A program made the position numbers and the translations under genes. A stretch of 64,000 bases of DNA from Bog-756 sp963845485 (GTDB lineage Bacteria > Actinomycetota > Acidimicrobiia > Acidimicrobiales > RAAP-2). The stretch covers positions 372,001 through 436,000 of the forward strand of contig CAWJSI010000014.1 in the NCBI GenBank assembly GCA_963845485.1. The letters are read 5' to 3'. A model generated the notes under the pieces. The model was given only the letters and a program-made list of their open reading frames with translations, had not been told where the DNA came from and did no database searches. Numbering within the stretch: the stretch's first letter is position 1; the number at the start of each line of letters is the position of its first letter. Below are positions 31,331 through 38,897 of this stretch, in pieces.

Positions 31331-32041
31331 CTAGATCATCGGTTTCGGCGCGATGACAAGCAAAACCACGGCGAATGCGAGGATGCACCCACCGACAACA
31401 ACGAGCCCAACGCGGGCTCCTCGGACACGGAAGTGGCCACTGATGCCGACCAGGAACAGGACGGTCGCCAGATAGACGGTGGTCCGAACGTAGTTGTCCG
31501 AGTTGCTGCCCGCCTGGGCCCCTAACAGGTACAGGTGATCTGCCTTGGCATCGAGAGCCGCGGACTGCGCCTTGCCTGGTGTCACGTACTGGGGCATGTA
31601 GGTGGGCCCCTTCGGGGCATTCGGATTGGTAAACGGCTCGGTCGCTAGCCATGCCTTGAACGCCACGTCGAACGGCGCTCGGAAGCGGCGTTCGGCAACG
31701 GTCATGCCGGCTTGGTTTCCTACCAGGTAGGCAGTGAACCAGGCGTTGAAGGTCGTTGAATCGAAGTTCAGCGTCTCGAGGCCGTTCAGGGATACGCGGT
31801 TGGCTTCAGTCCGGGCGGCTGAAGCCTTGGCCAGGTTCAGCGAGGATTCGGTGCCCCACTTGGCGGAGGCGAATCCGGACCACGCGGCGAGGACGGCGAC
31901 GATCGCCAGCAGTACGGCTTCGAAGACCGGAAGTAGCCATTCACGTTTTCCGTCCTCGTCTTCTGTGTCGTCGGTGGACGAATCCTTCCTGTGTTCGGCG
32001 ATCGACTTCCCCACCTCCGATGCTGACAGCCCTTCTGGCAC
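31331..32041 (-). CDS. Conserved hypothetical membrane protein
   Basis: About 236 aa from the GTG at 32041 (AAAGG upstream); an ATG at 32185 gives a longer N-terminus of unlikely composition. A Glu/Asp-rich soluble start is followed by a membrane span (FEAVLLAIVAVLAAWSGFAS), a long extracytoplasmic or helical segment (KASAARTEANRVSLNGLETLNFD) and two C-terminal spans (TTVYLATVLFLVGISGHFRV and GLVVVGGCILAFAVVLLVI). I know similar three-span proteins in actinobacteria without function. Located between tRNA-Thr and the small ORFs in the low-GC patch. Confidence 0.6.
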   Translation of the reverse strand: MPEGLSASEVGKSIAEHRKDSSTDDTEDEDGKREWLLPVFEAVLLAIVAVLAAWSGFASAKWGTESSLNLAKASAARTEANRVSLNGLETLNFDSTTFNAWFTAYLVGNQAGMTVAERRFRAPFDVAFKAWLATEPFTNPNAPKGPTYMPQYVTPGKAQSAALDAKADHLYLLGAQAGSNSDNYVRTTVYLATVLFLVGISGHFRVRGARVGLVVVGGCILAFAVVLLVIAPKPMI

Positions 32042-32288
32042 AGGTGGTGAAGCCTTTCTTTTTGATGCCGCTGGGCCTGGAGAAGGCCCCGCGGCGAATC
32101 GAACGCGACCGCAAACTAGCTCAGCAGAGATCGCGCTTGTCGTGGCCCGGACGGATCGTCGTGCCCCTTGCAGGGGCCTCATCACTCAGCCGGATGGCAG
32201 GGCTTCGTCAGAGATCAGGCGAGCCGTTCGAGGATTCCGGCCCGGCTCAAGGCGCTGTTCCGAGTCGACTCGGGCGAGCCGCCATCAG

Positions 32289-32361
32289 AGCCGGCGGTGG
32301 GAATCGAACCCACGACCTGACGATTACAAGTCGTCTGCGCTACCAACTGCGCCACACCGGC
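32289..32361 (-). tRNA. tRNA-Thr (anticodon UGU)
   Basis: Read on the minus strand from 32361: acceptor GCCGGTG pairs with CGCCGGC (one T-G pair), D-arm contains GCGCAGTTGGTAGCGC, the anticodon stem GACGA/TCGTC encloses CTTGTAA with anticodon TGT, and the T-arm is GTGGG-TTCGATT-CCCAC. Discriminator T; CCA is not encoded. The 73-nt cloverleaf is complete. Confidence 0.95.
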
Positions 32362-32497
32362 CCGGTGCCGGGACCTGCCCGGTGCCGCGCCCATTCTACG
32401 GCGGATCTACCTTCAGCCTCGGGGAGGGCGGCCGCCTGCTGGAGGCTTCATCGGAAACGCTTGCTTTGGTACCCCCCTGTTGGCAGGCTGGCACGCA

Positions 32498-33055
32498 GTG
32501 CCCCAAAGCCCCGAACCACCAGCACGGCCCACTACCGGCTCCGGCGGAGGTGGCACCGGGTTTCCACTCGTCCGGGCGGCCATCGTCCTGGTGGCCTTTG
32601 TGGTCGTCACGATCCTGTTGCTCGGAGTGATCCACCCCACGACCTCGGGTACGGCCGCCGGCCCGGTCGTGACCACCACAACGGCCCCGGCCCATCCGAC
32701 TACCACCACGACCACCGTGCCGCCCAGCCACGTACCGGTGCTCGTGGCCAACGCCTCGGGTATCACCGGTGCCGCCAGCTCGGTGACGGCCCAGTTACAG
32801 ACGGCGGGTTGGGACCTCCTGCCCCCGGTCAACGCCTCGACTCAGGTCACCAAGTCCAATGTGTACTACGTCGCCGGGCAGCAGAAGCCTGCGGAGAGTG
32901 TCGCTGCCACCCTCCAGCTCCCGGCCAGTGCGGTCGTGCCCTACACCACCTCGGCTCCGGTGAGCTCCATCGGCTCGGCTGAGGTACTGGTCGTCGTCGG
33001 CCCCGACCTGGCCGACAAGAGCGCCGCCACCGGCACGACGACCACCGTCAACTGA
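32498..33055 (+). CDS. LytR C-terminal-domain protein, membrane anchored
   Basis: About 185 aa (GTG 32498; a TTG at 32480 is also possible). One N-terminal membrane span (VRAAIVLVAFVVVTILLLGVI) is followed by a Thr/Pro-rich linker (TTTTAPAHPTTTTTTVPP) and the LytR_C domain (VPVLVANASGITGAASSVTAQLQTAGW ... SNVYYVAGQQKPAESVAATL). LytR_C domains occur with LCP cell-wall ligases and are thought to act at the envelope; here the domain stands alone. Followed by otsB after 8 nt, so possibly co-transcribed. Confidence 0.8.
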   Translation: MPQSPEPPARPTTGSGGGGTGFPLVRAAIVLVAFVVVTILLLGVIHPTTSGTAAGPVVTTTTAPAHPTTTTTTVPPSHVPVLVANASGITGAASSVTAQLQTAGWDLLPPVNASTQVTKSNVYYVAGQQKPAESVAATLQLPASAVVPYTTSAPVSSIGSAEVLVVVGPDLADKSAATGTTTTVN

Positions 33056-33063
33056 CGCCCCCG

Positions 33064-33903
33064 GTGCCGCACCAGCCTGGGGCCTCAAATACCCAAGCGG
33101 TCCGTCGGGCGTTCTCGGCCCTCCTGATCGACCCGGCGACCACCGCTGTGCTCACCGACTTCGACGGAACGCTCTCGCCGATCGTGGACGACCCCTACGA
33201 CGCCAGACCCCTGGAAGGTGCCGGTTCGATCATGGCGTCACTGGCTGCCCGGTTCGGTGAGGTGGCGGTGATCTCGGGTCGCTCGGTGGCCTTTCTCGAA
33301 GAGCACCTGGCCATCCCAAGGGCAACGCATGACAACTACCGGGTCCGACTCGTCGGGCTCTACGGTCTCGAACAGTCGTGGGGCGACGGCCGGGTCATTG
33401 TGGAACCGGCGGCCGAGGAGTGGCGGCAGGTGGTCGAAGCTGCCGTGGCACGGCTGCGGGACGACGCTCCCGGCGGTGTGCTGGTCGAGCCCAAGGGTCT
33501 GGCGGTGACCGTCCACTGGCGCCGTGCTCCCGAGGCGGAGGGCTGGGCGACCGAGGCCATCGCCGCCGAGACCGGGCGATCGGGCCTCAAGGCCCATCCG
33601 GGCCGTCTGTCGGTGGAGCTCAGGCCACCCCTTCAGGTGGACAAGGGTTCGGTGGTCCGCGCGCTGGTGGCCTCGTCTACCGCAGCCTGCTACTTCGGCG
33701 ATGACCTCGGAGATCTTCCCGCCTTCGATGCGCTCCACGCTCTGGCCGGCCGTGGTGGTATCGAAACCGTTGCCGTTGCCGTGGTCGACGACGAGAGCGA
33801 CCCTCGAGTGGCCACCGCCGCCGACGTAGTGCTGGCCGGCCCGGCCCGGGCCCTCGAGCTGCTCGGATGGCTGTCCAGGGCGCCCGTCGGATCAGGCGGC
33901 TGA
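33064..33903 (+). CDS. otsB: Trehalose-6-phosphate phosphatase
   Basis: HAD-superfamily enzyme removing phosphate from trehalose-6-P. Motif I is LTDFDGTLSPIVDDP (nucleophile Asp32, acid/base Asp34), with VAVISGRSVAFLEEHL (motif II), GRLSVELRPPLQVDKG (Lys motif III) and YFGDDLGDLPAFDAL (motif IV). 279 aa, GTG start. Partner of the convergent otsA. Confidence 0.92.
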   Translation: MPHQPGASNTQAVRRAFSALLIDPATTAVLTDFDGTLSPIVDDPYDARPLEGAGSIMASLAARFGEVAVISGRSVAFLEEHLAIPRATHDNYRVRLVGLYGLEQSWGDGRVIVEPAAEEWRQVVEAAVARLRDDAPGGVLVEPKGLAVTVHWRRAPEAEGWATEAIAAETGRSGLKAHPGRLSVELRPPLQVDKGSVVRALVASSTAACYFGDDLGDLPAFDALHALAGRGGIETVAVAVVDDESDPRVATAADVVLAGPARALELLGWLSRAPVGSGG

Positions 33904-33928
33904 TCTCGCCTTCCCGTGTGGGGCCAGC

Positions 33929-35347
33929 TCAGAGTGCTGCGTCGAGCTGGGCCTGGAGCCAATCGGCCGGATGGCGGGCCAGCACCAGGTCGCGGAGGCG
34001 ACCCGCCCGCTCGGCCCGCAACCCCGGATCCATGTCCAGGGCCTCGGCCATCACCGCGGCGGTGCCGGAGACGTCGAAGGGATTCACCTCGAGGGCCCCG
34101 GGGGCCAACTCCTCGAAGGCTCCGGCCTCCCGGGACAGGGCAAGGACGCCGTTCCGGCGATTGATCAGCGGTCCCTCCTTGGCTACGAGGTTGAGACCGT
34201 CCCGAACTGGATTGACCAAGAGGACGTCGTACCGGGTGAGGGCGGCCAATGAGCGGGGATAGTCGTCTTCCACCTCCAACACGATGGGCGTCCAGCCCGG
34301 AGTGCCCCACTGATTATTGATCCGCTCGACCGTCGACTCGACCTCGTTCTGGTAGGCGAGATATTCGGGAAGCCCTTCGCGAGTCGGGTAGGCCAGCGCC
34401 ACGAATACGACCCGCTCCCGGCGATGGGGCTGGAGCTCCAGCAACTCCTCGAAGGCCCAGAAGCCGCGGAGCAGGTTCTTCGACAACTCCATCCGGTCCA
34501 CCCGGACGATGACCTGGCGATCGGGGTCGCCGACCTTGTCCTCGATTCGGGCCAGCGCCCGGCCGACCTCGGGTCGGGCGGCGGCATTGGCCAACTTCAC
34601 CGGATCGGTGGAGAGCGGCGAGACGAAGGTGGGCCCGGCCGGTACGGTCGGGCTGAGCACCATGTCGACATCGGCCCGGTAGGAGGACGCCCACCGCTCG
34701 GTGTGGAACCCACAGGCGCCGAAGCCGGCCATGGAGGCCATCAGTTCGTCGCCCACCGCGGTCGGCAGCATCCGGAGCACTGAGGGGTCGGCAAAGGGGG
34801 TGTGGGTGAAGTGCGTCGTCCGCAGGTCCGGACGCAGGCGGGCCAGGTCCGCGCCCATCAGGGCGAGGTGGTAGTCCTGGACCAGGACGCGGCCTCCTTC
34901 CGGTGCGACCTTGGCTACCCGCTGGGCGAAGAGCTGGTTGAACTCCCGATAGGCGTCCCAGGCTTCCAGCCAGCGGTGATCCGCCCGCGGTCGTCGGACG
35001 GCGTCGAAGAGGTGGTGGTGACAGAACCAGAGCATGGAGTTGGAGACGACGTTGTACGCCAGGTTGTAGACGTCGGCCTCCGGCTCGACCAGCTCGATGC
35101 GGAGCCCGTCTTCGACCATGAGCCCACGGGCCGCCGCACTCCGGTCGGCCTCGCCCATGGCCGCCGCCACCCAGGTGGCCCCGGTCCCCACCACCAGCGG
35201 CTGCATGGAACCGGCCAGCCCGCCGGCCGACGTGCCGGCCACCGGTTCGCCATCCTCCAGATGGAAGGCCAGCGGACCCCGATTGGACACAAGGACGGTA
35301 TCGGCCAGCGAGCCCTCGCCCCAGCGGGGGATGCGGTCCTCAACCAT
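33929..35347 (-). CDS. otsA: Alpha,alpha-trehalose-6-phosphate synthase
   Basis: GT20 glycosyltransferase making trehalose-6-P from UDP-/ADP-glucose and glucose-6-P. N-terminal VLVSNRGPLAFHLEDGEPVAGTSAGGL, the acceptor-site VLVQDYHLALMGADL, FTHTPFADPSVLRMLP, the diphosphate-binding VRVDRMELSKNLLRGF and YDVLLVNPVRDGLNLVAKEG are all present. 472 aa. The ATG follows a TAGCGT -10 box by exactly 6 nt (leaderless). Convergent with otsB, 25 nt apart, so the two enzymes of one pathway have separate promoters. Confidence 0.94.
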   Translation of the reverse strand: MVEDRIPRWGEGSLADTVLVSNRGPLAFHLEDGEPVAGTSAGGLAGSMQPLVVGTGATWVAAAMGEADRSAAARGLMVEDGLRIELVEPEADVYNLAYNVVSNSMLWFCHHHLFDAVRRPRADHRWLEAWDAYREFNQLFAQRVAKVAPEGGRVLVQDYHLALMGADLARLRPDLRTTHFTHTPFADPSVLRMLPTAVGDELMASMAGFGACGFHTERWASSYRADVDMVLSPTVPAGPTFVSPLSTDPVKLANAAARPEVGRALARIEDKVGDPDRQVIVRVDRMELSKNLLRGFWAFEELLELQPHRRERVVFVALAYPTREGLPEYLAYQNEVESTVERINNQWGTPGWTPIVLEVEDDYPRSLAALTRYDVLLVNPVRDGLNLVAKEGPLINRRNGVLALSREAGAFEELAPGALEVNPFDVSGTAAVMAEALDMDPGLRAERAGRLRDLVLARHPADWLQAQLDAAL

Positions 35348-35353
35348 GGAGGG

Positions 35354-35359
35354 ACGCTA
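35354..35359 (-). promoter_or_regulatory. -10 box TAGCGT for otsA, leaderless
   Basis: TAGCGT on the minus strand, then 6 nt, then ATG at 35347. It is back-to-back with the TetR promoter starting at 35398. Confidence 0.6.
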
Positions 35360-35397
35360 CCCGGTGAGCGGGGCGAAACCACAAAGGAGCCCGGCCC

Positions 35398-35427
35398 TTG
35401 ACAAGGTAGTGAGTGACCAATCACAAT
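35398..35427 (+). promoter_or_regulatory. Promoter TTGACA-N18-CACAAT with overlapping operator GTGA-CCAA-TCAC
   Basis: TTGACA at 35398-35403, CACAAT at 35422-35427, then 6 nt to ATG 35434 (leaderless). The palindrome GTGACCAATCAC (35413-35424) overlaps the spacer and the -10, ideal for autorepression by the TetR protein encoded downstream. The same GTGA-N4-TCAC-AA sequence recurs at 36103. Confidence 0.6.
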
Positions 35428-35433
35428 GTAACC

Positions 35434-36060
35434 ATGATGGTTCCAGCCCGACAGACCGCAGGGGAGCGCCGCACGGCCGTGCTGGCTGCAGCCATCACCG
35501 AGTTCGCCCGTTCGGGCTACGCCGGGACGTCGACGGAGGCCATCGCCTCCCGAGCCGGGATCTCCCAGCCCTACCTGTTCCGACTGTTCGGGACCAAAAA
35601 GGACCTGTTCGTCGCCACGTACGACCTGGTCGGCCTCCGGATTATCACCGAGCTGACCAAGGCCGGGGAGGGCCTGGAGGGCGAAGAGGCCAAGAACGCC
35701 ATGGGTGAGGCGTACCTCGAACTGATGCAGGACCCCGAGATGCTCCAGGTCCAGCTGCACGGTTTCGCCGCCGCCCCCGCCGACCCCGACATCGCCCGCA
35801 GCTGCCGGCGGACCTTCGAGGTCCTGGCCGACCTGTTCCTCGAGCGGACCCACCTCTCCGACGACGAACTCCGTGAGTTCTTCGCCATGGGGATGCTGAT
35901 CAATGTGATGTCCGCCATCGACCTGCTCTCCCTACCCGAGCCCTGGGCGCAGACCCTGTGTGAGATGCCCGACAAAGCCAATGCCATCCGATCCGCCAGC
36001 AAAGCCCTCGCCGACCGCCATGAGGCCGACCGGGACGTGAACCAGGAGGTTCCCGCATGA
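35434..36060 (+). CDS. TetR-family regulator of the DHA2 exporter operon
   Basis: 208 aa from ATG 35434 (MMVPARQTAGERR); a GTG at 35413 is in frame but lies inside the operator. HTH: AAAITEFARSGYAGTSTEAIASRAGISQPYLFRLFGTKKDLF. The C-terminal domain (TetR_C group with LQVQLHGFAAAPADPDIARSCRRTFEVLADLF) is typical of drug-efflux repressors. The stop overlaps the transporter ATG as ATGA. Confidence 0.87.
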   Translation: MMVPARQTAGERRTAVLAAAITEFARSGYAGTSTEAIASRAGISQPYLFRLFGTKKDLFVATYDLVGLRIITELTKAGEGLEGEEAKNAMGEAYLELMQDPEMLQVQLHGFAAAPADPDIARSCRRTFEVLADLFLERTHLSDDELREFFAMGMLINVMSAIDLLSLPEPWAQTLCEMPDKANAIRSASKALADRHEADRDVNQEVPA

Positions 36061-37811
36061 ATCAGCCCCTCACCATCCCCCTTTTTTTGCCTCGCCAAGC
36101 TAGTGAGCAGTCACAACCGTTCGGATGGCGGACGGTGTCGGCCCGCCGCAGGCTCGCCTCCCTGCGGCACCGGGCCAGCGATGCCCGAAGCGACCAGGCC
36201 GCCATGACCCCCGCCTCGGCCGGATCGAGCGCCGTCACGACGGACCGGGGCCCAACGCCCGCAGTGCCGGTCCAGCCGGGAGCTCCACTCGAGGCCGACC
36301 AGGACCGGCGGGCCAAATCGCGGGCCGTCTGGGCCATCGTCATCACCGGACTGGCCCTGTTCATGGCCTCGCTGGACAACCTGGTGGTGTCCACGGCCCT
36401 ACCTGTCATTCGCGAGCACCTCCACGCCGGGCTCTCCGGGCTCGAGTGGACGGTGAACGCCTACACCCTGACCTTTGCCGTTCTGCTCCTGTCGGCGGCC
36501 GCCGTGGGTGAGCGCTTCGGGCGCCGGCGCATCTTCGTCCTCGGCATCGGCGTGTTCACCGCTGCCTCCGCCGTGGCCGCGCTGGCCCCGAGTATCGGGG
36601 TGCTGATCCTGGCCCGGGCCGTGCAGGGAGCCGGTGGCGCCATGATCATGCCCCTCTCGCTCACCTTGTTGAGTGCGGCCGTTCCACCGGAGCGGCGCAA
36701 CGTCGCCCTCGGGATATGGGGGGCCATCGGCGGTGCCGCCGTCGCCCTCGGCCCGTTGGTCGGAGGAGCGGTGACCAGTGGATGGTCATGGCAGTACATC
36801 TTCTGGCTCAACGTTCCTGTCGGCCTCGTGCTCATGCCCCTGGCCTGGTGGAAGCTGTCCGAGTCCCGGGGCGTCCGGGCCCGTCTCGATCTCACCGGCG
36901 TGGCCCTGGTGAGCATCGGCCTCCTGGGTGTGGTCTTGGGACTGGTCGACGGCAACAGCCACGGGTGGACGAGCCCCCTGGTGCTGGCATCGTTCGGCAT
37001 CGGGGCCGTGTCGTTGCTGGCCTTCATCTCCTGGGAGATCCGGTCCGACCATCCCATGTTGGACATGCGACTGTTCCGGGACCGAGGGTTCACCTCGGTC
37101 AACGTGACCGCCATGCTGTTCAGCTTCGGGATGTTCGGGGCCATCTTCTTCCTCGTCCAGTTCCTCCAGACGGTCCAGGGACTCTCGCCTCTGGCTGCCG
37201 GCGTGCGCATCCTGCCCTGGACGGCCATGCCCATGCTGTTGGCCCCGGTGGTCGGACAGCTGGCCGAGCGGTGGGGAGGGAAGCCGCTGGTCGTGACCGG
37301 CCTGAGCCTCCAAGCCATCGGGCTGGCCTGGCTGGCCACCGTGACCTCGCCGACGATCCCCTACGCCGACCTGGTCGTGCCCTTCGTGATCTGCGGGATC
37401 GGCATGACGCTGTTCTTCGTGCCGTTGGCCTCGCTGGTGCTCGGTGCCGTGCCCCGTTCCCTCGAAGGGGTGGCCTCAGGGGCCAACGCTGCCTTCCGGG
37501 AGCTGGGGGGCGTACTCGGCATCGCCGTGCTCGGCGCCATCTTCAGTTCCCATGGCAGCTATGCCTCGGGTGCTGACTACGTGAACGGGATGACCGTGGC
37601 CGTCTATGCCGGGGCCGCCGTGGTGGCCATCGGCGCCATCGCCGCCATGCTCGTACCGAGCCGGCGTAACGGTCCCGATCACGACGACCTGGTGGCTCCC
37701 GAGGTGATTCCGGACCTGGCCGCCGGCTCGGTGGGCGGCGACGGCGAATCCATGGCGCCCCGCTCCACCGTCGCCACCCGGTCCGGGTCGAGCCCGGTAC
37801 CCGTCCCCTAG
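36057..37811 (+). CDS. DHA2-family (EmrB/QacA-like) MFS exporter
   Basis: Up to 584 aa with 14 predicted spans. Motifs: ITGLALFMASLDNLVVSTALPVIREHL in TM1 with the DHA2 Asp, GERFGRRRIFVLGIG (motif A), GAGGAMIMPLSLTLLSAAVPPERR and GAIGGAAVALGPLVGGAVTSGWSWQYIFWLNVPVG (motif C). The first ATG overlaps the tetR stop and has AGGAGG 8 nt upstream, but it adds about 90 residues before TM1 of poor composition; an ATG at 36204 would give a more usual N-terminus. Probable proton-driven drug or metabolite efflux under the upstream TetR. Confidence 0.9.
   Translation: MNQPLTIPLFLPRQASEQSQPFGWRTVSARRRLASLRHRASDARSDQAAMTPASAGSSAVTTDRGPTPAVPVQPGAPLEADQDRRAKSRAVWAIVITGLALFMASLDNLVVSTALPVIREHLHAGLSGLEWTVNAYTLTFAVLLLSAAAVGERFGRRRIFVLGIGVFTAASAVAALAPSIGVLILARAVQGAGGAMIMPLSLTLLSAAVPPERRNVALGIWGAIGGAAVALGPLVGGAVTSGWSWQYIFWLNVPVGLVLMPLAWWKLSESRGVRARLDLTGVALVSIGLLGVVLGLVDGNSHGWTSPLVLASFGIGAVSLLAFISWEIRSDHPMLDMRLFRDRGFTSVNVTAMLFSFGMFGAIFFLVQFLQTVQGLSPLAAGVRILPWTAMPMLLAPVVGQLAERWGGKPLVVTGLSLQAIGLAWLATVTSPTIPYADLVVPFVICGIGMTLFFVPLASLVLGAVPRSLEGVASGANAAFRELGGVLGIAVLGAIFSSHGSYASGADYVNGMTVAVYAGAAVVAIGAIAAMLVPSRRNGPDHDDLVAPEVIPDLAAGSVGGDGESMAPRSTVATRSGSSPVPVP
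36103..36114. promoter_or_regulatory. Second operator copy GTGA-GCAG-TCAC
   Basis: Same AGTGA-N4-TCACAA pattern as the site overlapping the tetR promoter (35413-35424). It lies 46 bp into the transporter open frame, just after a run of seven T. It may be an intragenic repressor site, or it may mark an internal promoter if translation starts at 36204. Confidence 0.45.
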
Positions 37812-37844
37812 TAGGGGTGTCCAAGGAGGGTCGGGCCCGTTGCC

Positions 37845-38648
37845 TCAGTCGGGGGTGACGGGCCGGGCCCGGGCCAGAGCGGCCCGGAGGATATCGGTGG
37901 CCTGGGGCCGGAGCTCGTCGAGCGGTCGGTTCCGGTGGATCCGGATCCCGAGATCCACCTGGGCGATGGAGTCCACTCCGTAGAGGGCGGCCACATCGAT
38001 CAGCAGAGCCAGCTCGACGGCGTAACCATCAGCCAGGCCCAGCTTCTCGAGGACCCATCTCGGTGCCGCGGTCTCGCCGGCCAGGGGCTGTTCGATCACC
38101 CCGAGCTGAGGGAAGAGGAGGTCGATCACCGGACGGGCCATGAGCTCGGTGACCCGCCCGCCACCGTCGGGAGAGCCGTGCAATGGACGCCGGTAGTACC
38201 CCTTGACCAGGGTGACTGTGTCATCGAAGAGGAGGGGCTCCAGTAGGCCGGTCACGAAGTGGGGACCGAAATTGGTGACGTCGGCGTCCACGAAGGCGAG
38301 AAGGTCTGCGTCGGTGGCGATCAGGGCCGACCGCATGGCCTGGCCCTTGCCCCCGGCCCGAATCTCGGGTCGGACCACCCGCGCGCCGGCCCGGCGGGCC
38401 AGGTCCCCGGTCCCGTCGTCGGAGCCGTCATCGACCACGACCACGTCGTCGACCAGGGCGGCACCGCCACCCCGATCGGTGAGTGAGGCGACGATGGCCT
38501 CGACGATCGGGCCCACGGTGGCTGCCTCGTTGCGGGCGGGGATGCACACGGCGATGGTCCGCTCGCCCTTGGCCGCGGCCAGCCTGGCGGCGGACGCCGG
38601 CACCGAGGTGGTTCCCGCGTCGTCGCCAGATGGGGGCGCGGTCGACAT
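37845..38648 (-). CDS. gpgS: Glucosyl-3-phosphoglycerate synthase (GT81)
   Basis: 267 aa. N-terminal GERTIAVCIPARNEAATVGPIV, VVVVDDGSDDGTGDLAR, GGKGQAMRSALIATDADLLAFVDADVTNFGP with the metal-binding DAD, LVKGYYRRPLHGSPDGGGRVTELMARP, and IAQVDLGIRIHRNRPLDEL, all as in mycobacterial GpgS. It transfers glucose to 3-phosphoglycerate, starting glucosylglycerate or methylglucose-polysaccharide synthesis. The ATG is followed by about 30 disordered residues; upstream open frame overlaps the riboswitch region and is spurious. The phosphatase partner GpgP is not adjacent. Confidence 0.92.
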   Translation of the reverse strand: MSTAPPSGDDAGTTSVPASAARLAAAKGERTIAVCIPARNEAATVGPIVEAIVASLTDRGGGAALVDDVVVVDDGSDDGTGDLARRAGARVVRPEIRAGGKGQAMRSALIATDADLLAFVDADVTNFGPHFVTGLLEPLLFDDTVTLVKGYYRRPLHGSPDGGGRVTELMARPVIDLLFPQLGVIEQPLAGETAAPRWVLEKLGLADGYAVELALLIDVAALYGVDSIAQVDLGIRIHRNRPLDELRPQATDILRAALARARPVTPD

Positions 38649-38738
38649 GGTGCCATCATCGCTCACTGGGGACGGGTGCGTGGAAGCCCACCGGGCGTGG
38701 GGGCGTGATCCCTCGGCGGGCTGTAGCGAGGGGCCGCA

Positions 38739-38767
38739 TTGACGACGGTCCCGAGTTCGGCCAAAAT
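38739..38767 (+). promoter_or_regulatory. Promoter TTGACG-N17-CAAAAT for the riboswitch-thrC-cysO transcript
   Basis: TTGACG (38739-38744) and CAAAAT (38762-38767) with a 17-nt spacer. The predicted start, about 7 nt downstream, coincides with the 5' strand of riboswitch helix P1. Confidence 0.65.
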
Positions 38768-38772
38768 GGTTG

Positions 38773-38887
38773 TCATCATCCAGAGCGGCTGAGGGACCGG
38801 GCCCAGCGACGCCGCGGCAACCAGAGCGAGACACCGAACGGCTTCGGCCACCGGATCTCGTACCAGGTGCCAATGCCCGAGCGATGA
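38773..38887 (+). promoter_or_regulatory. SAM-IV-like (SAM-I clan) riboswitch
   Basis: P1 pairs TCATC (38773-38777) with GATGA (38883-38887). P2 pairs GCGGC with GCCGC around the conserved GAGGGA. The core GCGGCAACC follows, then P3 (CGAGA/TCTCG, capped by CCGAA-CGGC-TTCGG), then the ligand-site AGGTGCCAAT. Unlike SAM-I there is no P4 hairpin between GCCAAT and P1, which fits SAM-IV. The P1 3' strand runs directly into GAGGAG, the thrC ribosome-binding site, so SAM binding would hide it and repress translation. Call made from remembered consensus, not a covariance model. Confidence 0.8.
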
Positions 38888-38897
38888 GGAGACTGCT

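Noticed and set aside
32289..32361. tRNA-Thr as an attachment site of an integrated element
   Set aside because: No integrase, no duplicate of the tRNA 3' end and no mobile genes were found in the window; kept only as a weak possibility in the findings.
36080..36090. Run of seven T as an intrinsic terminator
   Set aside because: No stem precedes it and it lies inside the exporter open frame.
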